A stretch of 64,000 nt of DNA from JAAXHV01 sp965207165 (GTDB lineage Bacteria > Pseudomonadota > Gammaproteobacteria > Eutrophobiales > Eutrophobiaceae). The translations under genes were made by a program, and so were the position numbers. How positions within the stretch are numbered: the stretch's first letter is position 1; the number at the start of each line of letters is the position of its first letter. Below the pieces are notes generated by a model. That model was not told the DNA's origin. It did no database searches and saw nothing but the letters and a program-made list of their open reading frames with translations. Below are positions 1 to 8,018 of this stretch, piece after piece. The DNA lies in the NCBI GenBank assembly GCA_965207165.1, contig OZ242265.1, positions 310,001 through 374,000 of the forward strand. Reading direction: 5' to 3'.

Positions 1-1168
1 AGCGTTCCGACAGTTCCGCTGCAGAGCGTAACGACTGGTTGGTATACCGCACCTCGTGGTGTTCTTCGAAACGGGATTTCAATCCCTGTAATATCTTGAT
101 AGTCTCTTCGATTGACGGTTCGACTACATCAATCTTCTGGAAACGTCGCGCCAGTGCCCGGTCCTTCTCGAAAATACCGCGAAATTCCTGGTAGGTGGTG
201 GAACCGATACACTTGATGTCACCGGACGCCAGGACCGGTTTGATGATATTGGACGCATCCATAACGCCGCCTGAGGCGGCGCCTGCGCCGATGATAGTAT
301 GAATTTCATCGATAAACAGTATGGCGCCTTCATACTTCATGAGTTCGGCGATCACACCCTTGAAACGCTTCTCAAAATCACCGCGATACTTGGTCCCGGC
401 CAGCACTGCACCCATGTCCAGCGAAAAAATTGTGCAATCCTGCAGCACTTCCGGTACTTGTTTGTCGACTATCTGCTTGGCGATACCTTCGGTAATGGCG
501 GTTTTACCCACGCCTGCCTCACCTACGAAGAGAGGATTATTCTTGCGCCGCCGGCAAAGGATCTGGATAGTCCGTTGCACTTCGTGTTCGCGTCCGATCA
601 GCGGATCGATCTTGCCGAGTTCCGCCTGTTTATTCAGGTTAATCGTGTAGGCTTCCAGGGGATTTTTACCGCTTTCATCCTGGCGTGATTCATCGTAGTT
701 GTCGGCTTCCGACGAAGCGCCGGATTCATCTTCCTGGCTTTTGCTGATTCCGTGGGCGATGTAATTCACCACATCCAGTCGCGCGATATTTTGCTGGTGC
801 AGGAAAAACGCAGCATGGGATTCGCGTTCGCCGAAGATGGCGACCAGGATATTTGCGCCGCTGACTTCCTTTCTCCCGGAAGACTGCACGTGTTGCACGG
901 CGCGCTGGAACACCCGTTGAAAGCCCAGGGTGGGCTGGGACTCATGCTCGTCGTTATCACCCAGGCGCGGGGAATTATCCTCGATAAAGCGCGTAATTTC
1001 GGTGTGCAGTTCTTCCAGGTCGGCGCCGCAGGCCTTCAATACCCTGAGCGCGGCAGGGTTGTCCAGTAAAGCCAGTAACAAATGCTCAACCGTCACGAAT
1101 TCATAGCGTTTATCGCGGGCATCGCGAAACGCATCATTCAATGTCTGTTCCAGGTCTTTATCGAGCAT
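1..1168 (-). CDS. clpA: ATP-dependent Clp protease ATP-binding subunit ClpA (partial, 3' end cut by window)
   Basis: AAA+ unfoldase that feeds substrates into the ClpP protease chamber in the cytoplasm. About 389 N-terminal residues are present, starting MLDKDLEQTLNDAFRDAR at the ATG complementary to 1166-1168. The Clp N-domain occupies roughly residues 1-150. The first AAA+ module follows, with Walker A GEAGVGKTA near residue 215 and Walker B ILFIDEIH near residue 283. The second AAA+ module lies outside the window. The gene sits 15 bp downstream of clpS on the same strand, the usual clpS-clpA arrangement in gammaproteobacteria. Start and identity look secure; only the truncation by the window edge limits the call. 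Confidence 0.97.
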   Translation of the reverse strand, partial: MLDKDLEQTLNDAFRDARDKRYEFVTVEHLLLALLDNPAALRVLKACGADLEELHTEITRFIEDNSPRLGDNDEHESQPTLGFQRVFQRAVQHVQSSGRKEVSGANILVAIFGERESHAAFFLHQQNIARLDVVNYIAHGISKSQEDESGASSEADNYDESRQDESGKNPLEAYTINLNKQAELGKIDPLIGREHEVQRTIQILCRRRKNNPLFVGEAGVGKTAITEGIAKQIVDKQVPEVLQDCTIFSLDMGAVLAGTKYRGDFEKRFKGVIAELMKYEGAILFIDEIHTIIGAGAASGGVMDASNIIKPVLASGDIKCIGSTTYQEFRGIFEKDRALARRFQKIDVVEPSIEETIKILQGLKSRFEEHHEVRYTNQSLRSAAELSER

Positions 1169-1183
1169 GGCGGCTTTTTGATA

Positions 1184-1507
1184 TCAGTAGGCTTTCTCCA
1201 TTGTACATTTTAACGGATGTTCATGTTCCTTCGAGTAATGATTTACCTGGACGACTTTGGTCTGGGCAATGTCATGTGTGAAAATACCACACACTCCCAT
1301 GCCGCGTGTATGTATTTCCAGCATGATCCGCGTTGCGGTCTCCCGGTCCTTGGAAAAGAATATTTCCAGGATATGCACCACAAATTCCATGGGCGTGTAA
1401 TCGTCGTTCAGCAGAATGACCTTGTAGAGGGGAGGGCGTTTCAGCTTCGGCTTGGCCTCAAGCAGCGCCAGGTCTTCGTTGTAACGCTCGTGTGTTTTTT
1501 CAGACAT
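1184..1507 (-). CDS. clpS: ATP-dependent Clp protease adaptor ClpS
   Basis: Adaptor that binds the ClpA N-domain and delivers N-end-rule substrates. The chosen start gives 107 residues beginning MSEKTHERYNEDLALLEAKP, the normal ClpS length. An in-frame upstream extension to 1576 would add 23 residues of non-family sequence. Diagnostic motifs are YKVILLNDDYTPMEFVVHIL and IHTRGMGVCGIFTHDIAQTKV, which build the N-degron pocket. It lies directly upstream of clpA and is presumably co-transcribed with it. It diverges from isocitrate lyase across about 160 bp. Confidence 0.95.
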   Translation of the reverse strand: MSEKTHERYNEDLALLEAKPKLKRPPLYKVILLNDDYTPMEFVVHILEIFFSKDRETATRIMLEIHTRGMGVCGIFTHDIAQTKVVQVNHYSKEHEHPLKCTMEKAY

Positions 1508-1604
1508 TCCGGTTTTGTTCGGGTGTTTTGCTAATGATAGCGTAACAGGATATGACTTCCAATATCGTTGTTTCACATGTCTTGCATGGTAATCCCCGGG
1601 TGGT

Positions 1605-1633
1605 TTGCAGGCAACACACAGAAAGTGTATATT
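1605..1633 (+). promoter_or_regulatory. Predicted sigma70-type promoter of aceA
   Basis: TTGCAG at 1605-1610, a 17-bp spacer and TATATT at 1628-1633, placing transcription start about 25-30 bp before the aceA ATG at 1666. AAGGGGA before the ATG serves as ribosome-binding site. This is read by eye from consensus, without scoring. Confidence 0.5.
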
Positions 1634-1665
1634 AGCCGTTTTCGTTTTGCTAAGGGGACTACCAG

Positions 1666-2955
1666 ATGACTGATGAAATAAGGCAGATTGAACAGGATTG
1701 GGTGGAGAATCCGCGTTGGAAAAACGTCAAGCGCGATTACAGTGCTGCGGACGTGTTGAAGTTGAGGGGTTCAGTACTGATTGAACACACACTCGCCAGA
1801 CGCGGCGCCGAGAAATTATGGGAACTGGTCAATAACGAAGATTATATCAACAGTCTGGGCGCGGTGACGGGCGGCCAGGCCGTACAACAGGTAAAAGCCG
1901 GGGTAAAGGCCATCTACCTGTCGGGCTGGCAGGTTGCGGCCGACGGCAATACCTCGGAGACCATGTATCCCGATCAATCGCTTTATGCTGTCGATTCCGT
2001 TCCCACGGTAGTGCGCCGTATAAACAATGCCTTCAAACGGGCCGATGAAATCCAGTGCGCCAGGGGTGAAGGGAATGTGGATTATTTTGCGCCGGTTGTC
2101 GCCGACGCCGAAGCCGGGTTCGGCGGTGTCCTTAACGCGTTCGAATTGATGAAAGCCATGATCGAAGCCGGCGCTGCCGGCGTGCATTTTGAGGACCAGC
2201 TGGCCTCCGTCAAGAAATGCGGACACATGGGAGGCAAGGTACTGGTGCCCACCCAGGAAGCAATCCAGAAGCTGGTGGCGGCAAGACTGGCGGCGGATAT
2301 CATGGGGGTACCGACCATCGTACTGGCCAGGACCGACGCCAACGCCGCTGCGTTGCTCACCTCCGACATAGATGAGAGGGACCATCCTTTCGTCACCGGC
2401 AAGCGTACCTCGGAAGGGTTTTATGTGACCAATGCAGGACTTGACCAGGCTATTGCACGGGGCCTCGCCTACGCTCCCTATGCGGATTTGCTCTGGTGCG
2501 AGACTGCGGTTCCGGACCTGGATGAAGCCAGACGTTTTGCCGAGGCGATCCACAGCGAACATCCGGAGCAGTTGCTGGCCTATAACTGCTCGCCTTCCTT
2601 CAACTGGAAGAAGAACCTGGACGATATCACCATAGCCAAGTTTCAACGTGAACTGGGGGCGATGGGATACAAATACCAGTTCATCACCCTGGCAGGAATT
2701 CATAACATGTGGTACCACATGTTTGATCTTGCCCATAACTACGTACACAGGGGCATGACTGCCTACGTCGAGATGATACAGGAACCGGAATTTGCCGCGG
2801 CGAAAAAAGGCTATACGTTCGCCTCGCACCAGCAGGAAGTGGGCGCCGGTTATTTTGACGATGTGACCACCATCATACAGGGCGGCAGTTCTTCGGTGAC
2901 CGCGTTGGCGGGTTCCACGGAAGAGGATCAGTTTGACAAGGCTGCCAGTAGCTGA
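1666..2955 (+). CDS. aceA: Isocitrate lyase
   Basis: Cleaves isocitrate to glyoxylate and succinate, the first step of the glyoxylate shunt that allows growth on acetate or fatty acids. The 429-residue length matches the short bacterial class. The catalytic signature KKCGH is at residues 183-187, with Cys185 as the general acid/base. Other family blocks seen are the metal-site region VADAEAGFGG and NCSPSFNWKKN near the active site. It starts at an ATG with an upstream AAGGGGA and is preceded by a good promoter. It is monocistronic here: no malate synthase is adjacent, and a strong hairpin follows. Confidence 0.97.
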   Translation: MTDEIRQIEQDWVENPRWKNVKRDYSAADVLKLRGSVLIEHTLARRGAEKLWELVNNEDYINSLGAVTGGQAVQQVKAGVKAIYLSGWQVAADGNTSETMYPDQSLYAVDSVPTVVRRINNAFKRADEIQCARGEGNVDYFAPVVADAEAGFGGVLNAFELMKAMIEAGAAGVHFEDQLASVKKCGHMGGKVLVPTQEAIQKLVAARLAADIMGVPTIVLARTDANAAALLTSDIDERDHPFVTGKRTSEGFYVTNAGLDQAIARGLAYAPYADLLWCETAVPDLDEARRFAEAIHSEHPEQLLAYNCSPSFNWKKNLDDITIAKFQRELGAMGYKYQFITLAGIHNMWYHMFDLAHNYVHRGMTAYVEMIQEPEFAAAKKGYTFASHQQEVGAGYFDDVTTIIQGGSSSVTALAGSTEEDQFDKAASS

Positions 2956-2959
2956 AAGC

Positions 2960-2990
2960 AGGGATCAGGGACCAGGGATCAGGGATCAGG
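2960..2990 (+). repeat. Short tandem repeat, about four 7-bp units AGGGATC
   Basis: Units AGGGATC, AGGGACC, AGGGATC and AGGGATC follow one another immediately after the aceA stop codon. One unit carries a single change. No function can be assigned. Confidence 0.7.
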
Positions 2991-3000
2991 AGATTTATAG

Positions 3001-3039
3001 AGCAGGGGCAGAGCGCTGAATCTGCCCCTGCTGTTTCTC
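3001..3039 (+). terminator. Hairpin terminator after aceA
   Basis: A perfect 12-bp stem, AGCAGGGGCAGA at 3001-3012 pairing with TCTGCCCCTGCT at 3021-3032, has an 8-nt loop and is followed by GTTTCTC. The U-tract is weak, but stem length and position between aceA and the next gene support termination. Confidence 0.65.
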
Positions 3040-3049
3040 AAAATTATCA

Positions 3050-3697
3050 ATGAGCTTCACATCCCAGTTCCGTAAGCGGTTATCTGCCCTTGAGGAACGG
3101 GAACCGCAAACCTTCCCTGAACACCTGTTCCCCCGGGAATATTCCCGGGCGGCTGTTCTATTGCTGTTCTGGCCGGGCCCGGATGATGCCGTTGAGCTTG
3201 TTTTAACCAAGCGCACCGAGACCGTTTCAAGCCACCGCGGGCAGGTTTCCTTCCCCGGCGGCGTGTTTCATGCCGGTGACAGCGATCTGGCTGCTACGGC
3301 CCTCCGGGAGACACAGGAGGAACTTGGGATTGACCCGGATGTCGTCACCATAATGGGGCGGCTGGATGACGCCTGGAGCATAGCCGGCCACCATGTAATC
3401 CCGTACGTTGGCTGGACCCACAAGGCGCCCGGGATGCAGGCAAACAGCAATGAAGTGGCAGAGGTGATCGTTGCCGATGTCCGGGTGCTGTTACGCCCGG
3501 AAGTCAATACCACCCATACGGTTGATTTCCTCGATAAACCGCGCACAACCCATGCTTTTGACTGGGATGGCGGTTACGTGTGGGGATTGACTGCCGATAT
3601 GCTGCGGGAATTTCTCAACTGGCTGAATGACGAACCCTGTGATCGGTTCCGCAGGCGCATCCGTAAAATGGATGACCTGGTGAGAAATGCGGGCTAG
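3050..3697 (+). CDS. Nudix hydrolase, CoA pyrophosphatase (NudL/YeaB) type
   Basis: 215-residue cytoplasmic protein with a Nudix box, reading GGVFHAGDSDLAATALRETQ followed by EELGI near residues 66-90. The REXXEE metal-binding core is intact as RETQEELG. The box has Asp where the general consensus has Glu, as is common in the NudL subgroup that hydrolyses CoA and its derivatives. This makes CoA or acyl-CoA the likeliest substrate, by inference. It stands alone between the aceA terminator and convergent dapE. The ATG start leaves a normal N-terminus. Confidence 0.85.
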   Translation: MSFTSQFRKRLSALEEREPQTFPEHLFPREYSRAAVLLLFWPGPDDAVELVLTKRTETVSSHRGQVSFPGGVFHAGDSDLAATALRETQEELGIDPDVVTIMGRLDDAWSIAGHHVIPYVGWTHKAPGMQANSNEVAEVIVADVRVLLRPEVNTTHTVDFLDKPRTTHAFDWDGGYVWGLTADMLREFLNWLNDEPCDRFRRRIRKMDDLVRNAG

Positions 3698-3717
3698 CTG
3701 TTGGATGTATGTTCGGG

Positions 3718-4854
3718 TTAACTCCCCTGAACCTGCGTCATCAGGCGCGCCAAAATATCCTGGTACAGGTCTGACAGGGTTTCCAGGTCGGCGCTGCGCA
3801 CGCACTCGTTGACCTTGTGGATGGTGGCGTTGACCGGGCCCAGTTCCGCCACTTCGGCGCCCGTGGGTGCGATGAAACGCCCGTCGGAAGTGCCGCCGTC
3901 AGTGGCAATCTCAGGCTTGATGCCGCAGACGCCGGTAACCGCCGCCTGAACCGCGTCAAGCAGTTTGCCGGACTGCGTCAGGAAGGGCTGGCTGCATGGC
4001 CGCCAGAGGAGGCTGTAATCCAGTTCATGCCGGTCAAGCAGTTCCCCGACTGTGTCCTTGAGGCGCTGTTCAGTCCATTCAGTGGAGAAGCGCAGGTTGA
4101 AACTGACCTCAACCGAGGACGGGATCACGTTTTCGGCGCCTGTCCCGGCATGGATATTGGAAATCTGAAAGCTGCTGCGAGGGTAATGGGCGTTGCCTTC
4201 ATCCCAGACCCGCTGACTCAACTCCACCAGTGCCGGGCCGGCCAGGTGCACGGGGTTCCTTGCCAGCCCGGGGTAGGCCGTATGCCCCTGGACCCCTGAG
4301 ACGGTAAGCACGCCCGACAGGGAACCGCGCCGGCCGTTTTTGATGACGTCGCCGAGTTTTTCACTGCTGCATGGTTCACCTACGAGGCACCAGTCAATCC
4401 TGATATCATTTCGATCCAGGTATTCCACGACTTTCTTTGTGCCGTTTACCGCAATTCCTTCTTCATCACTGGTCAGTAACAGGCTGATGGTTCCGTCATG
4501 GGCGGGATTTTCTGCGACGAAACGCTCCAGTGCGCTTACCATGGCCGCGATACTGCCTTTCATGTCTGCCGCGCCGCGGCCGTACAGGTAGCCGTTCCGC
4601 TCCCGGGGTTCGAAAGGCGGAGAATCCCAGTCCGACTCAGGTCCTGCCGGCACCACGTCGGTATGACCCAGGAAAGTGAAGACGGGAGCGCCATGGCCAT
4701 GGGTGGCCCACAGGTTGGTTACGTCGTCACAAGTCAGGTCGGTAACATTGAACCCGCTTTTTTTCAGGCGCCCGCCAATCAACTGCTGGCAGCCGGCATC
4801 GTCAGGCGTCACGGACGGCCTGGTTATGAGTTCCCTGGTCAGGTTAACGGTCAT
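3718..4854 (-). CDS. dapE: Succinyl-diaminopimelate desuccinylase
   Basis: M20-family zinc peptidase that removes succinate from N-succinyl-L,L-diaminopimelate in lysine and meso-DAP synthesis. Its 378 residues match the family length. Metal-ligand motifs are FLGHTDVVPAG near residue 61, YGRGAADMKGS near residue 93 and LTSDEEG near residue 128. The dimerisation lid and the C-terminal block LGPVNATIHKVNE are present. The closely similar motif in argE or carboxypeptidases lacks the overall DapE spacing seen here. It converges with the Nudix gene; nothing suggests an operon. Confidence 0.95.
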   Translation of the reverse strand: MTVNLTRELITRPSVTPDDAGCQQLIGGRLKKSGFNVTDLTCDDVTNLWATHGHGAPVFTFLGHTDVVPAGPESDWDSPPFEPRERNGYLYGRGAADMKGSIAAMVSALERFVAENPAHDGTISLLLTSDEEGIAVNGTKKVVEYLDRNDIRIDWCLVGEPCSSEKLGDVIKNGRRGSLSGVLTVSGVQGHTAYPGLARNPVHLAGPALVELSQRVWDEGNAHYPRSSFQISNIHAGTGAENVIPSSVEVSFNLRFSTEWTEQRLKDTVGELLDRHELDYSLLWRPCSQPFLTQSGKLLDAVQAAVTGVCGIKPEIATDGGTSDGRFIAPTGAEVAELGPVNATIHKVNECVRSADLETLSDLYQDILARLMTQVQGS

Positions 4855-4950
4855 GGTCGAGTATTGAACAACAATTCCGGTGCAGGGTCAAAATCCCCGC
4901 AGTTGAACAGGCAGTGGCGCAGAGACGGCCGGACTGCCGGGGCCAGGGAT

Positions 4951-5532
4951 TCACCCTTGTGAGGAAGAGATGTCGGTATTCCGTATGATGCCTTCGTACA
5001 GTTTTTCGAATTGGGTCTGGACCACGTCGCCGAATAACGGGTCCTCGACCTGGGAGATATTATCGTCGATCATCCGCCACTCCGTGTCCTCCAGAGTGGA
5101 CTTTGCCTTTGGGAAGATTGTTCCTTCCTCCAGGTTCATGTGCTTCCATAATAATGCGGTGTATGCCCTGGCGTTATCCAGGACCATGTCCAGGGGTATT
5201 ATGGCGCCGTTGAGCACGCCGTTTAACGCGTCTTTCAAGGCCAGCCCGGTGGCGGCCAGTTGTTTGTGCTCGTCATACAATTCTTCGACCTCCGCCGCAC
5301 AGCCCTGGTCGAGCGCCCCCAGGACATCAAAGATGAGTTCCTCATGGGGGTGATGGAAGGTATCGGGATAACTGACCATGTAGTTAGCAATGTCAAACAT
5401 GCGCACGAAATCCGGTTCGTCCCCGTGCTCCAGCTTGTCTGCTTCAGCAGTCAGCAGGTTCAGTAGAACTGCGTAGTTTTTGTGGTCTTCGTGGAGGGTT
5501 TGAAGTAAGGTAGCCATGGCAAATAGTTTCAT
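4951..5532 (-). CDS. Hemerythrin-like HHE-domain protein
   Basis: 193-residue cytoplasmic protein with two HHE helix-pair modules. Candidate di-iron ligands are in LHEDHKNYAV near residue 14, DTFHHPHEE near residue 60, LYDEHKQL near residue 84 and WKHMNLEEGTIFP near residue 130. Such proteins bind O2, NO or iron, or act in oxidative and nitrosative stress; the ligand here cannot be told. A second in-frame Met five residues in (5517) is an equally possible start. It is followed by dapE on the same strand after about 96 bp. Confidence 0.85.
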   Translation of the reverse strand: MKLFAMATLLQTLHEDHKNYAVLLNLLTAEADKLEHGDEPDFVRMFDIANYMVSYPDTFHHPHEELIFDVLGALDQGCAAEVEELYDEHKQLAATGLALKDALNGVLNGAIIPLDMVLDNARAYTALLWKHMNLEEGTIFPKAKSTLEDTEWRMIDDNISQVEDPLFGDVVQTQFEKLYEGIIRNTDISSSQG

Positions 5533-5663
5533 GGATTAGTAAAATTATAGCAGTTCGCCGGACAAGCGTATATGAAAGTACCTGCTGCGCGGTCCGGCAA
5601 ACTCAATGCCGGGCTTTTGCAGGCGTCCTGGCGAAAACAATGACAACCTGATATATCCTGACC

Positions 5664-6947
5664 ATGCATGATCTGCAACAACTGGCCTTGATCTGGGCCA
5701 GCGTTTTCATCGCTTCGTGGCTGGCGGCAAAGACCAAGCTTACACCGGTGCTGTATTTCCTTGCCGCCGGATGCGTGATGGTCAACCTGGGCTGGCTCCC
5801 CGAGCACAGTACCCCATTCATCGCAGGAATTTCCGAAGTGGGCATTATCCTGATCATGTTCGCGCTCGGATTTGAGGCAAACCCGAGACATTTTATCCGC
5901 AGTATCAAGCGCAGTTGGGGGATCGCCCTGTTCGGAGCCCTGGGCCCGTTTATCGCAGCCTGGTCCTGTGCCCAGTATTTCTGGGGTGATGACCGGATTG
6001 CCATGTTGTGCGGTTTGACCATGACTGCGACCGCAGTGTCGTTGACCATGGTTTCCCTGAAAAGTGAAGGCCTGCACCTGTCCGGCGCAGCAAGCGGCAT
6101 CATGACCTCGGCAATAATAGATGATATCGCTTCCCTGGCTCTGGTTGCCATCCTGATACCGGTAGCCACGGGAGCAGGGGATTTATCCGTAACCGGGATT
6201 GCTACGATAGTGCTCAGAGCGCTGCTCTTCTTTGTCCTTATTGTTGCAATTGCAATCTGGATCATGCCGCACAGCGCCGAGCAGGGGTTGCTAAAGCGTT
6301 ATCCGTTCCTGCAACGTTTCGGAATGAGCAATATGCTCTCCATAGACGACGGCAGCAAGGCCACCCTCGGTATTTTACTCGTCGCCATTTCGATCAGCCT
6401 GCTTGCCCACTACCTGGGTCTGCATCCGGCCATCGGCGCCTACATGGCGGGCCTGATCATCAAGGAGGAGTACTTTCACTTTGGCAAGAGGGAAAACAGC
6501 AGGGCCCTGTACCGTGACACGCGCAGGATCATTGATGATGCGGCCTTCTCGTGGATAGGCCCCATCTTTTTTGTCAACCTGGGCACTCATATCGTTTTCG
6601 ACCCGGTTATTTTCGCGTCCATTCTTGATGAAACCCTGTTGCTGCTTGCGGGCGTGTTCTTTGCCCAGGTGATCTCGGCCACAGCGGCGGCGCGTTATAC
6701 CGGAAGCTTCAACTGGCAGGATTCCGTGATGATCGGGTTCGGCATGCTGGGCCGCGCGGAACTGGCGTTTGTGGTGATGAATATAGCCTACACGCAACAC
6801 GGCATCTTCACCGAGGAAGTATTTTACACCCTCATGATTACCATATTCTGGCTTAACGTCTCGGTGCCGGTCACCATCAGGTTCTGGCGACCCTATTATT
6901 CTGGGGAAAAACCGCTGCCAGCAATTTTTAAAATTAGGAATTCGTAA
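5664..6947 (+). CDS. Cation:proton antiporter, CPA2 (KefB-like) family
   Basis: 427-residue inner-membrane protein with about twelve hydrophobic segments and the Na_H_exchanger domain of the CPA2 family. The C-terminus stops after the membrane domain, so there is no RCK/TrkA nucleotide-binding domain as in true KefB or KefC. It more likely exchanges Na+ or K+ for H+ without that form of gating. Conserved blocks include SAIIDDIASLALVAILIPVA, with the paired acidic residues of the ion site, and LHPAIGAYMAGLIIKEEYF. The exact ion specificity is not deducible. Confidence 0.85.
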   Translation: MHDLQQLALIWASVFIASWLAAKTKLTPVLYFLAAGCVMVNLGWLPEHSTPFIAGISEVGIILIMFALGFEANPRHFIRSIKRSWGIALFGALGPFIAAWSCAQYFWGDDRIAMLCGLTMTATAVSLTMVSLKSEGLHLSGAASGIMTSAIIDDIASLALVAILIPVATGAGDLSVTGIATIVLRALLFFVLIVAIAIWIMPHSAEQGLLKRYPFLQRFGMSNMLSIDDGSKATLGILLVAISISLLAHYLGLHPAIGAYMAGLIIKEEYFHFGKRENSRALYRDTRRIIDDAAFSWIGPIFFVNLGTHIVFDPVIFASILDETLLLLAGVFFAQVISATAAARYTGSFNWQDSVMIGFGMLGRAELAFVVMNIAYTQHGIFTEEVFYTLMITIFWLNVSVPVTIRFWRPYYSGEKPLPAIFKIRNS

Positions 6948-7000
6948 TTCTTCATTCACAAGTTGTCCGGGCAAATGACGTCCTGCCAGATGCCCGGACA
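6928..7000. repeat. Intergenic repeats: AATTAGGAATTCGTAATTC copy and 10-bp inverted repeat
   Basis: The end of the antiporter gene overlaps AATTAGGAATTCGTAATTC, a short relative of the AATTAGGAATTACG repeats at 18636-18717. Beyond the stop codon, TGTCCGGGCA (6964-6973) and TGCCCGGACA (6991-7000) form a perfect 10-bp inverted repeat with a 17-nt loop. There is no U-tract, so terminator function is uncertain. Confidence 0.5.
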
Positions 7001-7154
7001 GGCCACTCACGTGATGGTTTCGGTTCCGGCATGTCCCTCCACCATCACCGCAGTACTTCCTGTACTGCTTCGGTCCAATAGAATGAAATGTTCACGTAAC
7101 AGACTTCATCTTTTTGGACAGGCATGGGAAGTATACCGGGGCAGGAGGGTGAAG

Positions 7155-7174
7155 AATGTGAGAAATATCACATT
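7155..7174. promoter_or_regulatory. Perfect Crp-type palindrome AATGTGA-N6-TCACATT
   Basis: TGTGA-GAAATA-TCACA at 7157-7172, extended to AATGTGA/TCACATT, is the consensus of the cAMP receptor protein operator with no mismatch in the arms. It lies about 45 bp beyond the stop codon of the Crp-family gene and 210 bp beyond the convergent antiporter gene, so no annotated gene start is close. It may serve an unannotated or antisense transcript, or autoregulation. Confidence 0.75.
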
Positions 7175-7218
7175 TTGATAAAAATAATTCAGATAAATGA
7201 ATGCAGCCTGCAGGACGG

Positions 7219-7938
7219 CTATTTTTTATAAGTACCAGCCGTATCCTGGACCATGTTTTCAAGCTTTACCACGTCGTTAATCCGCAATGAGTTTTTCCCT
7301 TTATGGACCAGGCCGGATGATGAGAGCTGAGTCAACTCACGCGTTATTGCTTCCCGGTGAGTACTGATACGGCTGGCAAGGTCAACGTGCCTTGGCGCGG
7401 GCGAAATCGTCGCGGTATTGGCATCATCCATATTCTGCCAGGCCATTCTCAGCAGTTCAGCATGGATTCTGTTCCTGACATCCAATGAACTGAATTCAAC
7501 CACACGCTCTGATAACAGCCTGACCAGGTGGGCAATGCGCGCCAGTGTCCTGGTCATGATCGAAGGGTAAAGCTCTACGAGCCATAAAAAACACTCTGCC
7601 GAGATGGCTGCGAGGACAGTCTCACTCAAGGCTGAAACGTACGCGGACCTGGATTGGTTATCGACAGCCGCAATCTCACCGAACATTTCCCCCGCTGCCT
7701 GGTCACGGAAACTAATCTCCTTTCCCGAAGCGGAACAAGTTGCAATCTTGACCCTGCCGCTGATGATGAAGTAAACATCGTTATCAACATCATCGTGGGA
7801 GGTAATGGTATCTCCGGCAGCGAACTTCATTCCCCGGCATTTATCCGCAACTACCTTACGTTCATTGAAGGAGAGGTCATAAAATAATTCAACCGCAGAC
7901 AATGAACCCGCACTTATCTCAATGGATGTTTTTGCCAT
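7219..7938 (-). CDS. Crp/Fnr-family transcriptional regulator, likely cAMP-responsive
   Basis: 239-residue DNA-binding regulator. Residues about 15-130 form a cyclic-nucleotide-binding barrel, with the phosphate-binding cassette reading GEMFGEIAAVDNQSRSAYVS; the Glu and Arg-Ser-Ala match cAMP-binding members rather than Fnr, and no Fnr cysteine cluster is seen. The C-terminal winged helix (about 165-230) contains LASRISTHREAITRELTQL as recognition helix region. It lies 80 bp downstream of a nucleotide cyclase gene on the same strand, so sensor and ligand-maker are probably paired. A perfect Crp-type operator lies just past its 3' end. A dedicated name is not justified without orthology data. 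Confidence 0.9.
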   Translation of the reverse strand: MAKTSIEISAGSLSAVELFYDLSFNERKVVADKCRGMKFAAGDTITSHDDVDNDVYFIISGRVKIATCSASGKEISFRDQAAGEMFGEIAAVDNQSRSAYVSALSETVLAAISAECFLWLVELYPSIMTRTLARIAHLVRLLSERVVEFSSLDVRNRIHAELLRMAWQNMDDANTATISPAPRHVDLASRISTHREAITRELTQLSSSGLVHKGKNSLRINDVVKLENMVQDTAGTYKK

Positions 7939-8018
7939 TTGTTACACCCCTGTCAAATATTCCTTAAATGTACCCGGCTGAGATATGTTCTCGTGTGCCA
8001 TTCCGTGTACGCTGTCGA

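Noticed and set aside
1816..2829. Long antisense open frame of 337 codons opposite aceA
   Set aside because: It mirrors the coding strand's codon bias, has no family features, and aceA itself is certain.
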